Shown: piece by piece, positions 1 through 9,190 of the stretch
Numbering within the stretch: the stretch's first letter is position 1
Layout of the letters: each line of letters opens with the position of its first letter
The notes under the pieces: model-generated
Told to the model about the DNA's origin: nothing
Seen by the model: the letters and a program-made list of their open reading frames with translations, nothing else
Databases searched by the model: none
Position numbers and translations under genes: made by a program
Assembly (NCBI GenBank): GCA_963781305.1
Contig: CAWAFL010000013.1
Coordinates: 558,001 to 622,000 of the forward strand
DNA: 64,000 bases
Source: DASXMT01 sp963781305
GTDB lineage: Bacteria; Actinomycetota; Acidimicrobiia; Acidimicrobiales; RAAP-2
Reading direction: 5' to 3'

Positions 1-1019
1 AGACCCTCGCCTTCGGCGTGCCCCTCCTGCAGCGGACGATGGGCAACGAGGCCACCGAGCCAGGACGGCCTCGTGGGCTCGTCCTGGTCCCAACCAGAGA
101 GCTCGCCGTCCAGGTCCATGACGTCTTGGAGCCACTGGCCGAGGCCATCGGCCTCCGGCTTGTTGCCGTCTACGGCGGTGCCGACATCGATCGCCAGGTG
201 AAGAAGCTTCGCCGCGGTGTCGACGTCATCATCGCCACCCCCGGTCGCCTCATCGATCTGGGCGACCGCGGTGAGCTGACTGTCGCTGACATCGAGACGT
301 TGGTGCTCGACGAGGCCGACCGCATGGCCGACATGGGCTTCATGCCTCAAGTCGAATGGGTGTTGCGGCGCCTGGAGCGCAGCCACCAAACGCTGTTGTT
401 CTCGGCCACGTTGGACGGGGCGGTCGACCGATTGGTGTCGCGATACCTGACCGACCCGGTGATGCACGAGGTCGCCTCGCCGCAGACCACGGTGGAGGAG
501 ATGGAGCACCGGTTCTTGCATGTCCATCAAATGGATCGGGTGAAGGTGGCTGCCGCCATCTGTCGCAACGTATCCAAGTCGATCGTCTTCGTGCGCACGA
601 AGCGCGGCGCTGACCGTCTGGTCGAGCAGCTCCGCAAAGAGGGTGTGGACGCCGCTGCCATCCATGGCGACCTCCGACAGGCGAACCGGGAACGCACACT
701 CAAGGACTTCTCCGACGGCAAGCTCCCGGCCCTGGTGGCCACCGACGTGGCCGCACGTGGGCTGGACATCGACGCCGTTGACGTGGTGATCCACTTTGAT
801 CCGCCCGAGGACCACAAGGCCTACCTCCACCGGTCCGGACGGACCGCCCGGGCCGGGGAGGCCGGCGTGGTGGTCACGCTTGTGCAATGGAACCAGGTCC
901 TCGAAGTCGAGCGGATCCAAACCCGGATCGGCCTGAAGATGCCGATCGTGGAGATCTTCTCCAACGACCCGCGGCTGGCCAATCTGGCCGAATGGAATCC
1001 GGCCGAGGACGCAGCCTGA
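1..1019 (+). CDS. DEAD-box RNA helicase, 5'-truncated by window edge
   Basis: ATP-dependent RNA helicase of the DeaD/RhlE group, which unwinds RNA duplexes in ribosome assembly or mRNA turnover. The first in-frame codons (from base 3) read TLAFGVPLL, normally just after the Walker A lysine, so the Q motif and motif I lie outside the window. Visible in order: PTRELA (Ia), TPGRL (Ib), the box DEAD (II), SAT (III), the helicase C lobe with VATDVAARGLDI (V) and HRSGRTARAG (VI). The tail after motif VI is only about 50 residues, so there is no long basic extension. The family is certain; the subtype is not. A separate gene follows about 115-180 bases downstream. Confidence 0.95.
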   Translation, partial: TLAFGVPLLQRTMGNEATEPGRPRGLVLVPTRELAVQVHDVLEPLAEAIGLRLVAVYGGADIDRQVKKLRRGVDVIIATPGRLIDLGDRGELTVADIETLVLDEADRMADMGFMPQVEWVLRRLERSHQTLLFSATLDGAVDRLVSRYLTDPVMHEVASPQTTVEEMEHRFLHVHQMDRVKVAAAICRNVSKSIVFVRTKRGADRLVEQLRKEGVDAAAIHGDLRQANRERTLKDFSDGKLPALVATDVAARGLDIDAVDVVIHFDPPEDHKAYLHRSGRTARAGEAGVVVTLVQWNQVLEVERIQTRIGLKMPIVEIFSNDPRLANLAEWNPAEDAA

Positions 1020-1201
1020 GCATCTGGATCGACGGGGTTGCCTGAGCATCCTGCTCGTCGACGAGGATCAGAGACGAACGATCAGCCCGGTGAGGCCGAC
1101 GGCCCGCCGGAGCCACCAGATGGAGGAACGACATCGCCGAGGAACCGAACCCGACGCGGCTGACGGTCGACGGCGGTCCCCAGGGGATCGAGCGCGTCCT
1201 G

Positions 1202-1885
1202 GTGGTCACCGCCCATCCCGACGACGTCGATTTCGGAGCGGCAGCGACGGTGGCCACGCTGACCGGTAACGGAGTGCAGGTTGCCTACTGCATCGTCACC
1301 GACGGAGATGCCGGCGGATCGGACCGCACCATCAGCCGTGCCGAGATGGCCGTGCTCCGGCGGGAGGAGCAACGGGCGGCCGCGGCCGAGGTGGGTGTGA
1401 GCGACATCACCTTCCTCGGTTACCCGGATGGGCGCCTGACGCCGAGCCTCGAGTTGCGCCGCGACATCTCACGCGTGATCCGGCAGTTTCGGCCTCAACG
1501 GGTCATCACCCAGTCGCCCGAACGCAGCTGGAGCCGGCTGGGGGCGAGCCACCCCGACCACCTCGCCGCGGGGGAGGCGACCACCGACGCGGTGTACCCC
1601 GACGCACGGAATCCCTTTGCCCACCCTGAATTGCTGGAGGAGGGCTTGGAGCCCCACACCGTTCCTGAGCTGTGGCTGATGGCCACCGACCGCGCCGACC
1701 GGGCGGTGGACGCCACCGATGTCTTCGCAGCCAAGCTGGCCGCCCTGCGCTCGCACCGCAGCCAGGTCGGTGACGGCGAGCATCTCGAAGAGCTGTTGCG
1801 CTCGTGGATGTCGGGGATCGCGCAGTCGGCCGGCTTGCCTGACGGCCATCTGGCCGAAGCATTCCAGGTGGTCGTGATCGGGTGA
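1202..1885 (+). CDS. PIG-L/LmbE family deacetylase
   Basis: Zinc-dependent N-acetylglucosaminyl deacetylase-like protein of the PIG-L fold, the family of MshB and Mca in actinobacterial thiol metabolism. The zinc motif AHPDD lies at the very N-terminus, and a second motif (SHPDH) supplies the third zinc ligand. With the GTG start given, the protein lacks the first beta strand. The reading frame stays open and protein-like upstream (residues ...GIERVLVV), but no ATG, GTG or TTG exists there. A GGAGG at 1122-1126 sits six bases before an in-frame ATC at 1133, so the true start may be non-canonical. The stop overlaps the start of the next gene (GTGA), suggesting an operon. Substrate unknown. Confidence 0.85.
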   Translation: MVTAHPDDVDFGAAATVATLTGNGVQVAYCIVTDGDAGGSDRTISRAEMAVLRREEQRAAAAEVGVSDITFLGYPDGRLTPSLELRRDISRVIRQFRPQRVITQSPERSWSRLGASHPDHLAAGEATTDAVYPDARNPFAHPELLEEGLEPHTVPELWLMATDRADRAVDATDVFAAKLAALRSHRSQVGDGEHLEELLRSWMSGIAQSAGLPDGHLAEAFQVVVIG

Positions 1886-2649
1886 GCGACGCGACAGAAC
1901 CTGGCCCCACCATCGGCCCGGCGGCCTCGTCGAGGTCGAATCGACCCTGGGCCATCGTCCAACACGTCTCCTACGAGGGCCCCGGTGTCATCGGGGATGC
2001 CCTGGATCAGGCGGGCCAACGCTTCGAGATGGTGCGCCCCGATCTTGGCGACGGGTATCCGGCGCTGAGCGACACCGGCGGTTTGGTGGTCCTGGGCGGT
2101 CCCATGGGCGTCCATGATGTCGTCGACTACCCGTGGCTGTTGGCCGAACGGGAGCTGTTGGTGGAGGTGGTGGAGGAGGGCATCCCCGTTCTCGGGGTGT
2201 GCCTTGGGGCCCAGCAGCTGGCTCTGGCCCTCGGTGCCGAGGTCACCACCGGCCAGGTGGCCGAGGTCGGTGTCGGCTCGGTCGAGCTCACGGGGCCGGG
2301 ACGGCTCGATCCCGTGCTCGGGCCGGAGTACGGCGGCTTGGCCAGCTCCGCCATTCCTTGCGTGCACTGGCACCAGGACACGTTTGCTCTGCCCCCGGGC
2401 GCCACGCACCTGGCGACCACGCCGCGCTACCCCAACCAGGCATTTCGGGTCGGCGAGCGGGTCTACGGGCTCCAGTTCCACGTGGAAGTGGATCGCTCCC
2501 TGGCCCGTTCATGGGCGACGCTCATCCCCGCCGGCGCCCCGTTCGACGAGGGCCGCCTGGCCCAGGCCGAGACGGTGGGTCGACGCATCTTGCGCCGGTT
2601 CGTCTCGGTCGCGCTCGGGTCGGGCGATGGCAGCGAGGGCCCGACATGA
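1882..2649 (+). CDS. type 1 glutamine amidotransferase (GMP synthase-like domain)
   Basis: Stand-alone class I glutamine amidotransferase of 255 residues, resembling the GATase domain of GMP synthase. The nucleophile elbow GVCLGAQ places Cys107, and the later FHVE motif supplies the His-Glu pair. Such proteins release ammonia from glutamine for a partner, or act as gamma-glutamyl hydrolases; no synthetase partner is encoded here. It overlaps the PIG-L gene by four bases upstream and the hemolysin-III-like gene by four bases downstream (ATGA), so the three are probably translationally coupled. The substrate cannot be told from sequence. Confidence 0.88.
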   Translation: MSDATEPGPTIGPAASSRSNRPWAIVQHVSYEGPGVIGDALDQAGQRFEMVRPDLGDGYPALSDTGGLVVLGGPMGVHDVVDYPWLLAERELLVEVVEEGIPVLGVCLGAQQLALALGAEVTTGQVAEVGVGSVELTGPGRLDPVLGPEYGGLASSAIPCVHWHQDTFALPPGATHLATTPRYPNQAFRVGERVYGLQFHVEVDRSLARSWATLIPAGAPFDEGRLAQAETVGRRILRRFVSVALGSGDGSEGPT

Positions 2650-3344
2650 GCGGCAGCGACGCACTGGTGGACCCTGGAGCGCGAGGCTCGGCAACGGAGA
2701 CCGAGCCGGTCAAGCCCCGTATGCGGGGCGTGCTGCACGAGGTCGCGTTCTTCGTATCCCTGGTATCGGGCGCCGTCCTGGTGGCTGTGGCCCCGACAGT
2801 GGGCTCCAGTCTGGTCCTCGGCGTGTATGCCGTTTCCGTCTCCGCGCTGTTCGGGGTGAGCGCCCTCTTCCACCGGCATACGTGGAACCCCGCCGGCCGA
2901 CGGCGGATGCGGCGGGTCGATCACTCGACCATCTACATCGCCATCGCCGGGTCGTACACGGCCGTGGCCGGGATCGCCCTGGGCGGCTGGGCCAGGATCG
3001 CCGTGCTGTGCATCGTGTGGGGCGGAGCAGTCATCGGCATCACCCTTCGACAGGCCTGGCTCGACGCGCCCAAGTGGGTCATCGCCCTCCCCTACGTGGT
3101 GGTGGGGTGGTCGGCCATCGTGGTTATCCCGCAGCTCGTCCATGCGCTGGGCGGGCTCGGCTTCGGGCTGTTGGTTGCCGGAGGCCTTGCCTATTCGCTC
3201 GGTGCCCTGGTCTACGCACGAAAACGACCGAACCCGGTGGATGGCGTGTTCGGCTATCACGAGGTGTTCCACGCCTGCACCATCGTCGGTGCGGTGCTCC
3301 ACTATGTGGTGATCGCCGTCTTCGTGCTCCCATTGGCCCACTGA
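2646..3344 (+). CDS. hemolysin III / YqfA-type membrane protein (PAQR superfamily)
   Basis: Integral membrane protein of 232 residues with about seven hydrophobic segments. Family markers are a His-containing first loop (ALFHRH), RRVDHSTIYIAIAGSYTA in the middle, and a C-terminal FGYHEVFHA before the last helix. These His, Asp and Ser residues correspond to the metal site of PAQR-type hydrolases. The bacterial members' role is unclear; the hemolysin name is historical. The frame is open far upstream, but the ATG at 2646 overlapping the previous stop gives the expected cytoplasmic N-terminus. Third gene of the overlapping trio. Confidence 0.88.
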   Translation: MSGSDALVDPGARGSATETEPVKPRMRGVLHEVAFFVSLVSGAVLVAVAPTVGSSLVLGVYAVSVSALFGVSALFHRHTWNPAGRRRMRRVDHSTIYIAIAGSYTAVAGIALGGWARIAVLCIVWGGAVIGITLRQAWLDAPKWVIALPYVVVGWSAIVVIPQLVHALGGLGFGLLVAGGLAYSLGALVYARKRPNPVDGVFGYHEVFHACTIVGAVLHYVVIAVFVLPLAH

Positions 3345-3478
3345 CGCCTACCGGAGCGAACCGGACGACGTCGGACGAGGTTTGGGGGGCGTCGCGCCGC
3401 GTTGGGGACCGGACGACGCCGCACGGCGTTGGGGTTCGGGCCCTGCGGTGCGACGGTGGGCGGTTCGAGCCGGGCGGC

Positions 3479-6181
3479 TCAGCTCTGGGCCATCTGCCGC
3501 AACATGTAAGGGAGGATGCCCCCGTTGCGGTAGTACTCGGCCTCCATGGGGGTGTCGATGCGCAAGCGAGCGGTGAACTCCACCACCCGCTCACCGTCCA
3601 CCGCTCGCACGGCGACCTCTTTGGGCACTTCGCCGTCGTTGAGCGCCGAGACGCCGCTGACCTCGAACACCTCGTGCCCGGTGAGCCCGAGCGTGCCGGC
3701 ATTCTCGCCGTCGCCGAACTGCAGAGGGAGCACGCCCATGCCGACCAGATTGGAGCGATGGATCCGCTCATAGCTCTCCGCTATCACCGCTCGAGCGCCG
3801 AGAAGTGAGGTGCCCTTGGCCGCCCAGTCCCGTGACGACCCCGAGCCGTACTCCTTGCCGGCCAGGACGACGAGGGGCGTCCCCTCTGCGGCATAGCGCA
3901 TGGCCGCCTCGTAGATACTGGTCTGCTCACCATCGGGCAGGTGGAGTGTGATCCCACCCTCGGTTCCAGGAGCCAACTGGTTGCGCAGGCGGATATTGGC
4001 GAACGTCCCCCGCATCATGACCTCGTGGTTGCCGCGACGGGCTCCGTACGAGTTGAAGTCGGACCGTTGCACCCCGTGGTCGGCCAGGTAGTGCCCCGCC
4101 GGTGTGTTCGGGCCGATGTTCCCCGCCGGGGAGATGTGGTCGGTGGTCACGCTGTCGCCCAGCAAGGCCAGGACCCGAGCGCCGGCAATGTCGGTGACCG
4201 GCGCGGGCGTCGGAGCCAGGCCCTCGAGGAACGGCGGGCGCAGCACGTAGGTCGACTCGCTGTTCCAGGCGAAGGTGGCGCCGGTGGCTGTCTCGACCGA
4301 CTGCCAGCGCTCGTCACCGTCGAACACGGCCCCGTAGCGCTGGCGGAACATGTCAGAGGTGAGCGAGCCCCGGATCGCCTCGGTGACCTCTGCATCGCTG
4401 GGCCACAGGTCGGCCAGATACACGGGCTGGCCATCGGTGTCGGTTCCCAGGGAGTCGCTGTCCAGGTCGATGTCCATGGTGCCGGCCAGGGCATAGGCCA
4501 CCACCAGGGGCGGTGAGGCCAGGTAATTCATTCTGACCTCGGGGTGGATCCGCCCCTCGAAGTTCCGGTTTCCCGACAGGACCGAGGCCACCGACAGGTC
4601 TCCCGACTGAACCGCTTCGGACACGCCGGTCAACAGCGGGCCCGAGTTGCCGATGCAGGTGGTGCAGCCGAAGCCGACCAGGTCGAATCCCGCCTCGGCC
4701 AATGGCGCGGTGAGCCCGGCCCGGTCGTAGTAGTCCATGACCACCCGGGACCCCGGTGCCAGACTCGTCTTCACCCACGGCTTCGGGCGCAGTCCCTTGT
4801 CGACCGCCTTCTTGGCCAGGAGCCCGGCGGCCAGCATGACCTGGGGATTGGAGGTGTTGGTGCAGCTGGTGATGGCGGCCACCACCACGTGACCGTCCTC
4901 GATCTCGGCCGTCGATCCCTCCCCGAGTATGGTCGACTGCGACCGCTTCTCCCGGCTCAACGCGGTACGGAACGCCGAGCCCGCGTCGGTGAGCGAGACC
5001 CGGTCCTGGGGTCGAGAGGGCCCGGCGATGCTGGGGACGACCGTTGACAGATCGAGCTCGATGGTCTCCGAGAAGACGGGCTCGTCTCCGCCTGCGGCGT
5101 GCCAGAGGCCCTGTTCCTTGGCGTAAGCCTCGACCAGGGCCACGTGGTCCTCGTCCCGCCCGGTGAACCGCAGGTAGGCGAGGGTGACCTCGTCGATGGG
5201 GAAGATGGCGCACGTCGCCCCGTACTCGGGGGACATGTTGCCGATCGTGGCCCGGTTCTCCAGCTGGACGGCGGCGACGCCCGGCCCGTAGAACTCGACG
5301 AACTTGCCTACTACGCCGTGCTTGCGGAGCAGCTCGGTGATGGTGAGCACTAGGTCGGTGGCCGTGGTGCCCACTGGCATCTCGCCGGTCAGGCGGAAGC
5401 CGACCACCGGCGGGAGCAGCATGGACAGCGGCTGGCCCAGCATGGCCGCCTCGGCCTCGATGCCGCCGACCCCCCAGCCGAGCACCCCGAGCCCGTTCAC
5501 CATGGTGGTGTGGGAGTCGGTGCCCACGAGGGTGTCGCAATATGCCCGACCGTCGTCGGTGGCGAACACCACGCGGGACAGGTACTCCAGGTTGACCTGA
5601 TGGCAGATGCCCGCCCCCGGGGGCACCACGCGGAAGCCGTCGAATGCCTCCTGAGCCCACCGAAGGAGCTGGTAGCGCTCGATGTTGCGCTGGTACTCGA
5701 TGTCCACGTTCTGGTCGTAGGCATTCGGCGTGCCTGAGACCTCCGCGATGACCGAGTGGTCGATGACCAGCTCCACCGGCACCAGCGGGTTGATCCGAGC
5801 GGGATCGCCGCCCAGGACGCTCAGCGCATCCCGCATGGCGGCCAGGTCGACCACGCCGGGCACACCGGTGAAGTCCTGCATGAGAACTCGCTCGGGGGTG
5901 AGGGCGATCTCGGCCGAGTCGGCGCCGCCGAAGCCGTGCCGCTCAGGATCACGGCCCCAGTCGGCCACCGCTTCGACGTCGCTGGCGTGAACGGTCAACC
6001 CGTCTTCGTGCCGCAGCAGGTTCTCCAGGAGGACCTTGACCGAGTAAGGCAGCCGGCCGACGTCGAAGCGGTCGGCGAGGGCGTTGATCCGGTAGATCTC
6101 ATAGGTCCGATCGCCGACGGTGAGGTCGGCCCGGGCATTGAAGCTGTTGGGACCGGAGGATGTGGGAGAAGACTGTGCCAT
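3479..6181 (-). CDS. acnA: aconitate hydratase A
   Basis: TCA-cycle [4Fe-4S] enzyme interconverting citrate and isocitrate, about 900 residues, the length of the AcnA/IRP family. The cluster cysteines are visible as SCTNTSNP (Cys440) and GCTTCIGNSGP (Cys506 and Cys509). The swivel domain holds GSSRDWAAKG near the C-terminus. The ATG at 6181 (MAQSS) has GGGG a few bases ahead; another ATG three codons upstream (6190) is possible. It stands alone on the minus strand, convergent with the hemolysin-III-like gene and followed upstream by a separate transporter operon. In the cell it also feeds the glyoxylate or ethylmalonyl-CoA routes that assimilate acetyl-CoA. Confidence 0.97.
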   Translation of the reverse strand: MAQSSPTSSGPNSFNARADLTVGDRTYEIYRINALADRFDVGRLPYSVKVLLENLLRHEDGLTVHASDVEAVADWGRDPERHGFGGADSAEIALTPERVLMQDFTGVPGVVDLAAMRDALSVLGGDPARINPLVPVELVIDHSVIAEVSGTPNAYDQNVDIEYQRNIERYQLLRWAQEAFDGFRVVPPGAGICHQVNLEYLSRVVFATDDGRAYCDTLVGTDSHTTMVNGLGVLGWGVGGIEAEAAMLGQPLSMLLPPVVGFRLTGEMPVGTTATDLVLTITELLRKHGVVGKFVEFYGPGVAAVQLENRATIGNMSPEYGATCAIFPIDEVTLAYLRFTGRDEDHVALVEAYAKEQGLWHAAGGDEPVFSETIELDLSTVVPSIAGPSRPQDRVSLTDAGSAFRTALSREKRSQSTILGEGSTAEIEDGHVVVAAITSCTNTSNPQVMLAAGLLAKKAVDKGLRPKPWVKTSLAPGSRVVMDYYDRAGLTAPLAEAGFDLVGFGCTTCIGNSGPLLTGVSEAVQSGDLSVASVLSGNRNFEGRIHPEVRMNYLASPPLVVAYALAGTMDIDLDSDSLGTDTDGQPVYLADLWPSDAEVTEAIRGSLTSDMFRQRYGAVFDGDERWQSVETATGATFAWNSESTYVLRPPFLEGLAPTPAPVTDIAGARVLALLGDSVTTDHISPAGNIGPNTPAGHYLADHGVQRSDFNSYGARRGNHEVMMRGTFANIRLRNQLAPGTEGGITLHLPDGEQTSIYEAAMRYAAEGTPLVVLAGKEYGSGSSRDWAAKGTSLLGARAVIAESYERIHRSNLVGMGVLPLQFGDGENAGTLGLTGHEVFEVSGVSALNDGEVPKEVAVRAVDGERVVEFTARLRIDTPMEAEYYRNGGILPYMLRQMAQS

Positions 6182-6298
6182 GCACCCCATTCTGCTCGCC
6201 CGGGATGCAATCGGCTACCTGAGGGCTGGCGCACGCATTGGGGCATGGGTGGTCGGACGTTGGTCGGACGCCGATCGGGCGTTCGGGTGTCCGAGAGG

Positions 6299-7129
6299 TC
6301 AGGTCCGGGTCCGATACCGCCAGACGGCGAGGGGGGTCAGGACCACCAGAAACCCGATCGTCCATGCCAGGGCCTGGATAACCCAGGTCGCCGTGGGGCC
6401 ACCGATCATCAGGCCCCGACAGGCAGAGACGACCACACTCACCGGCTGGTAGGTGGCGAACCCCTGGAGCCATCCGGGCATGGAGGCTACCGGCACGAAG
6501 GCAGAGGAGGCGAAGGTGAGAGGGAACAGGATGGGGAAGGAGATGACTTGGGCTGTCTCGCTGTTGGAGGCGGACAGGCCGATGAAGGCGAACCCCCACG
6601 ACAAGGCGTAGGCGAACAGGAGGATGATGGCGATGCCGGCAAGGTAGGGGAGAACGCCGGTCGTGGGGCGGAACCCGACGGCAAACCCCACGACCGTGAC
6701 GATGATCACAACGAGGACGTTCCTGACCAGGTCGGCCGTGGTTCGCCCGGCCAGCACGGCCGACCTGGCCATGGGTAGAGCCCGGAACCGCTCGATCAGG
6801 CCCTTTTGCAGGTCCTCGGCCAGCCCGACGCTGGTGCTCACGGCGCCGAAGGCGACCGTCTGGACGAAGATCCCCGGCATCAGGTAGTTGACGTAGCTCC
6901 CGCCGTTGGGGGGTTGGATGGCGCCGCCGAATACGTATACGAACAACAGCACGAACATGATGGGCTGCACTGTGGAGAAGAAGAGCGCCTCGGGGATCCG
7001 GGTGTAGGCAATGAGGTTCCGTTTGGCTACGGTCAGCGTGTCAGCCACGGCCCACTTCATCCTGGAGGCCGGACCGGTAGCCACAGGCGCACCGGTGAGG
7101 GTGGGGACGGTGATGGTACTCGTGGTCAT
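6299..7129 (-). CDS. ABC-2 type transporter permease (DrrB-like)
   Basis: Membrane subunit of an ABC exporter, 276 residues. A long cytoplasmic N-terminus is followed by six hydrophobic segments and a conserved block with EDLQKGLIERFRALPM, the amphipathic coupling element typical of DrrB/daunorubicin-type permeases. It overlaps the ATPase gene by four bases, so the two form one unit. Export of a drug, lipid or antibiotic-like compound is the usual role; substrate unknown. The divergent MarR gene with an operator suggests that the pair is induced by a small molecule. Confidence 0.92.
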   Translation of the reverse strand: MTTSTITVPTLTGAPVATGPASRMKWAVADTLTVAKRNLIAYTRIPEALFFSTVQPIMFVLLFVYVFGGAIQPPNGGSYVNYLMPGIFVQTVAFGAVSTSVGLAEDLQKGLIERFRALPMARSAVLAGRTTADLVRNVLVVIIVTVVGFAVGFRPTTGVLPYLAGIAIILLFAYALSWGFAFIGLSASNSETAQVISFPILFPLTFASSAFVPVASMPGWLQGFATYQPVSVVVSACRGLMIGGPTATWVIQALAWTIGFLVVLTPLAVWRYRTRT

Positions 7130-8202
7130 GACCTGCCTCCGGCGTAGTTGGTCTCGGCTGGGATTTGCGCCGACCGTGGATCGGCAATGGTGTTGGTGGG
7201 CTGCTGGTCGGGGTCCGGCTCGCCGCCGTTTTCCTCGTCCACTTGTGTCTCGTCGTCCACTTCTGCCCGTCGGCCGGTCAGGGCGAGGAAGACGTCGTCG
7301 AGGCTCGGTTCCCGCAGGGTGAAGGCGGTGGGGACGATGCCCTGCCGGTCGAGTGACCGCAACGCTTCCATCGCCGCCGCGGGCCCGTCGTCCACGGTGA
7401 CCTCTACGAGCGTGCCATTGGCGTTGGGCGCATGGGAGCCGACGGATGCCAGGACGGCAGTGGCCCGGGCCGCGTCCGCGTGGTCGTGCAGGCCCACCTC
7501 GAGGACGGTGGTGCCCAGGTCACTCTTCAGCTTGGCCGGCGTGCCCTCGGCGATCACCCGTCCGTGGTCGACCACCGCGAGCTGGCTGGCCAGCCGGTCG
7601 GCCTCCTCCAGGTACTGGGTGGTGAGGAGCACGGTGGTGCCCCCTTCGACCAATCCCTCGATCACCTCCCAGAGGTCGTTGCGGCTCTGCGGGTCGAGTC
7701 CCGTGGTCGGCTCGTCCAGGAACAACACGGTGGGTCGGGCCACGAGGGCTGCGGCCAGGTCGAGCCGGCGGCGCATCCCACCCGAGTACGTCTTGAGCGG
7801 TCGGTCGGCGGCGTCGGTCAGCCCGAACTGTTCGAGCAGGTCGACGGCGCGCGTTGTCACCGACTTCTTGGGCAGATGATTCAGGCGGCCCACCATGTCG
7901 ATGTTCTCCCGACCGGTGAGGTTCTCATCGACGGCGGCGTACTGGCCGGCCAGACCGATTTTCGAGCGGACAAGGGCCGCCTCTTTGGTGACGTCATGAC
8001 CGAGGACTCGGGCCGCTCCGGAGTCAGGCCTGATGATCGTGGTGAGGACCCGCACGGCCGTGGTCTTGCCGGCGCCATTGGGGCCCAGCAATCCGAACAC
8101 GGTGCCTTCCTCGACGGCGAAGCTCACGCCGTCGAGGGCGCGCACCTCCCGTTTCCCGCCGAAGGTCTTCTTGAGGTCGTGCGCTTCGATTGCCTCTGTC
8201 AT
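7126..8202 (-). CDS. ABC transporter ATP-binding protein (DrrA-like)
   Basis: Nucleotide-binding subunit of 358 residues in the daunorubicin-resistance class. Walker A is GPNGAGKTT, the signature is YSGGMRRRLDLA, Walker B is VLFLDEPTTGLD, and the DrrA-type C-terminal domain contains REPSLDDVFLALTGR. About 35 extra acidic and polar residues follow that block. It powers the permease encoded just downstream. Between its start and the MarR gene is a 294-base divergent region, with the palindromic operator near the MarR end. Confidence 0.95.
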   Translation of the reverse strand: MTEAIEAHDLKKTFGGKREVRALDGVSFAVEEGTVFGLLGPNGAGKTTAVRVLTTIIRPDSGAARVLGHDVTKEAALVRSKIGLAGQYAAVDENLTGRENIDMVGRLNHLPKKSVTTRAVDLLEQFGLTDAADRPLKTYSGGMRRRLDLAAALVARPTVLFLDEPTTGLDPQSRNDLWEVIEGLVEGGTTVLLTTQYLEEADRLASQLAVVDHGRVIAEGTPAKLKSDLGTTVLEVGLHDHADAARATAVLASVGSHAPNANGTLVEVTVDDGPAAAMEALRSLDRQGIVPTAFTLREPSLDDVFLALTGRRAEVDDETQVDEENGGEPDPDQQPTNTIADPRSAQIPAETNYAGGRS

Positions 8203-8472
8203 GGCTTCCCGTCTCTGTCTCGTCCCCTGCGTAACGTCGCCCTGCCAGCTCGCCGCTCACTGCGACGGCCACTGCTTTAGCCCCTGCCCTCTCGGTCTCA
8301 CTTGTCGCTGCCATGGGCTGGCGCCGATCGGTCATAGCGAGCGGCCGGTTCGAAATCGGGCATTGGGCCGCGCACCTCGTCCCAACGTGTCCCGAGACTG
8401 CCCGGCGCCAAGACCGACGCCTGCAGCCATCTTGCTCGGGCCGCTCAGTGACCGATCTCCTTTACTTCTGGG

Positions 8473-8491
8473 TATCTTAAAAACTAAGATA
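8473..8491. promoter_or_regulatory. perfect inverted repeat, probable MarR operator
   Basis: TATCTTA, five bases (AAAAC), then TAAGATA: a perfect 7-bp dyad in a locally A+T-rich patch. It lies five bases before the GTG of the MarR gene and in the shared upstream region of the DrrAB-type exporter. MarR/OhrR proteins bind dyads of this size and composition, so autoregulation and control of the exporter are likely (inference). Confidence 0.75.
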
Positions 8492-8496
8492 GGTCG

Positions 8497-9102
8497 GTGT
8501 CAAAGCGACGAATGAGTGCTCCCGGACGAGCCAGTGCGAGCACGGTGAGGGCTCGTGGGGGCGCGAGTGCTGCGGCTGAAAGCGCGACGAGTACGGGCGG
8601 TGCGCCCGTGAGCGCGGTGCTCGAGCCCGCCGGAGAGCGGGGGGGCATTTCCGATGGGCCCTTGGGCCGATCCCCCAATCCGGCGTTGGCTGCAGCCATG
8701 CGCGGATATCAGGTCGCCCTCGACGTCTTCGACGACGCCGTCGCCAACAAGCTCGGACTCAATCGGACCGACTTCCGTTGCGTCGACATTCTCGACCAAC
8801 ACCAGCCCATGACCGCGGGTGCACTGGCGCAGGCCACCCGCCTGACCAGCGGTGCCATCACGTTCGCCCTCGATCGGCTTGAGCAGGCGGGGTTCGTTCG
8901 CCGTATCAGGGATGAGACCGATCGACGTCGGGTCCTGGTGGAGCTGGTGCCTGCCGCCCAGCGGCAGGCGGCACGGATACACGAGCCGCTGGTGCGCGAC
9001 GCTCGTGCCGCCATGAGTAAATACACGGCAAGCGAGTTGGCGGTGATCTGCGACTTTCTGATCGCGGCGCGTGAGATCTATGAGAAGAACCTTCCCAAGT
9101 GA
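8497..9102 (+). CDS. MarR family transcriptional regulator
   Basis: Winged-helix regulator of 201 residues. The recognisable MarR fold starts near residue 63 (LAAAMRGYQVALDVF). It contains the DNA-reading helix region MTAGALAQATRLTSGAITFALDRLEQAG and a wing with DETDRRRVLVEL. The first 60 residues are Ala/Gly/Ser/Arg-rich and unlike the family, so the start is uncertain: GTG at 8497, ATG at 8512, or even ATG at 8698. The operator dyad ends five bases before the GTG, which would make the transcript nearly leaderless if that start is right. It is divergent from the DrrAB-like exporter, its likely target. Confidence 0.9.
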   Translation: MSKRRMSAPGRASASTVRARGGASAAAESATSTGGAPVSAVLEPAGERGGISDGPLGRSPNPALAAAMRGYQVALDVFDDAVANKLGLNRTDFRCVDILDQHQPMTAGALAQATRLTSGAITFALDRLEQAGFVRRIRDETDRRRVLVELVPAAQRQAARIHEPLVRDARAAMSKYTASELAVICDFLIAAREIYEKNLPK

Positions 9103-9140
9103 GATCACCGGCGCATCTTCACTGGCTTCCCTGGGTGCAC

Positions 9141-9190
9141 CGAACATGACATCTGTCACCTGTGGCGAACATGACATCTGTCACCTGTGG
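9141..9190. promoter_or_regulatory. two perfect 25-bp tandem copies with a TGACA-TC-TGTCA dyad
   Basis: Bases 9141-9165 and 9166-9190 are identical. Each copy holds TGACATCTGTCA, an inverted repeat with a 2-base spacer. The pair lies 53 bases before the ABC transporter gene that heads the operon with a DesK-like kinase and NarL-type regulator. Two phased dyads, with centres 25 bases apart, suit cooperative binding of response-regulator dimers. This is inferred to be the autoregulatory site of that system. Confidence 0.6.
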
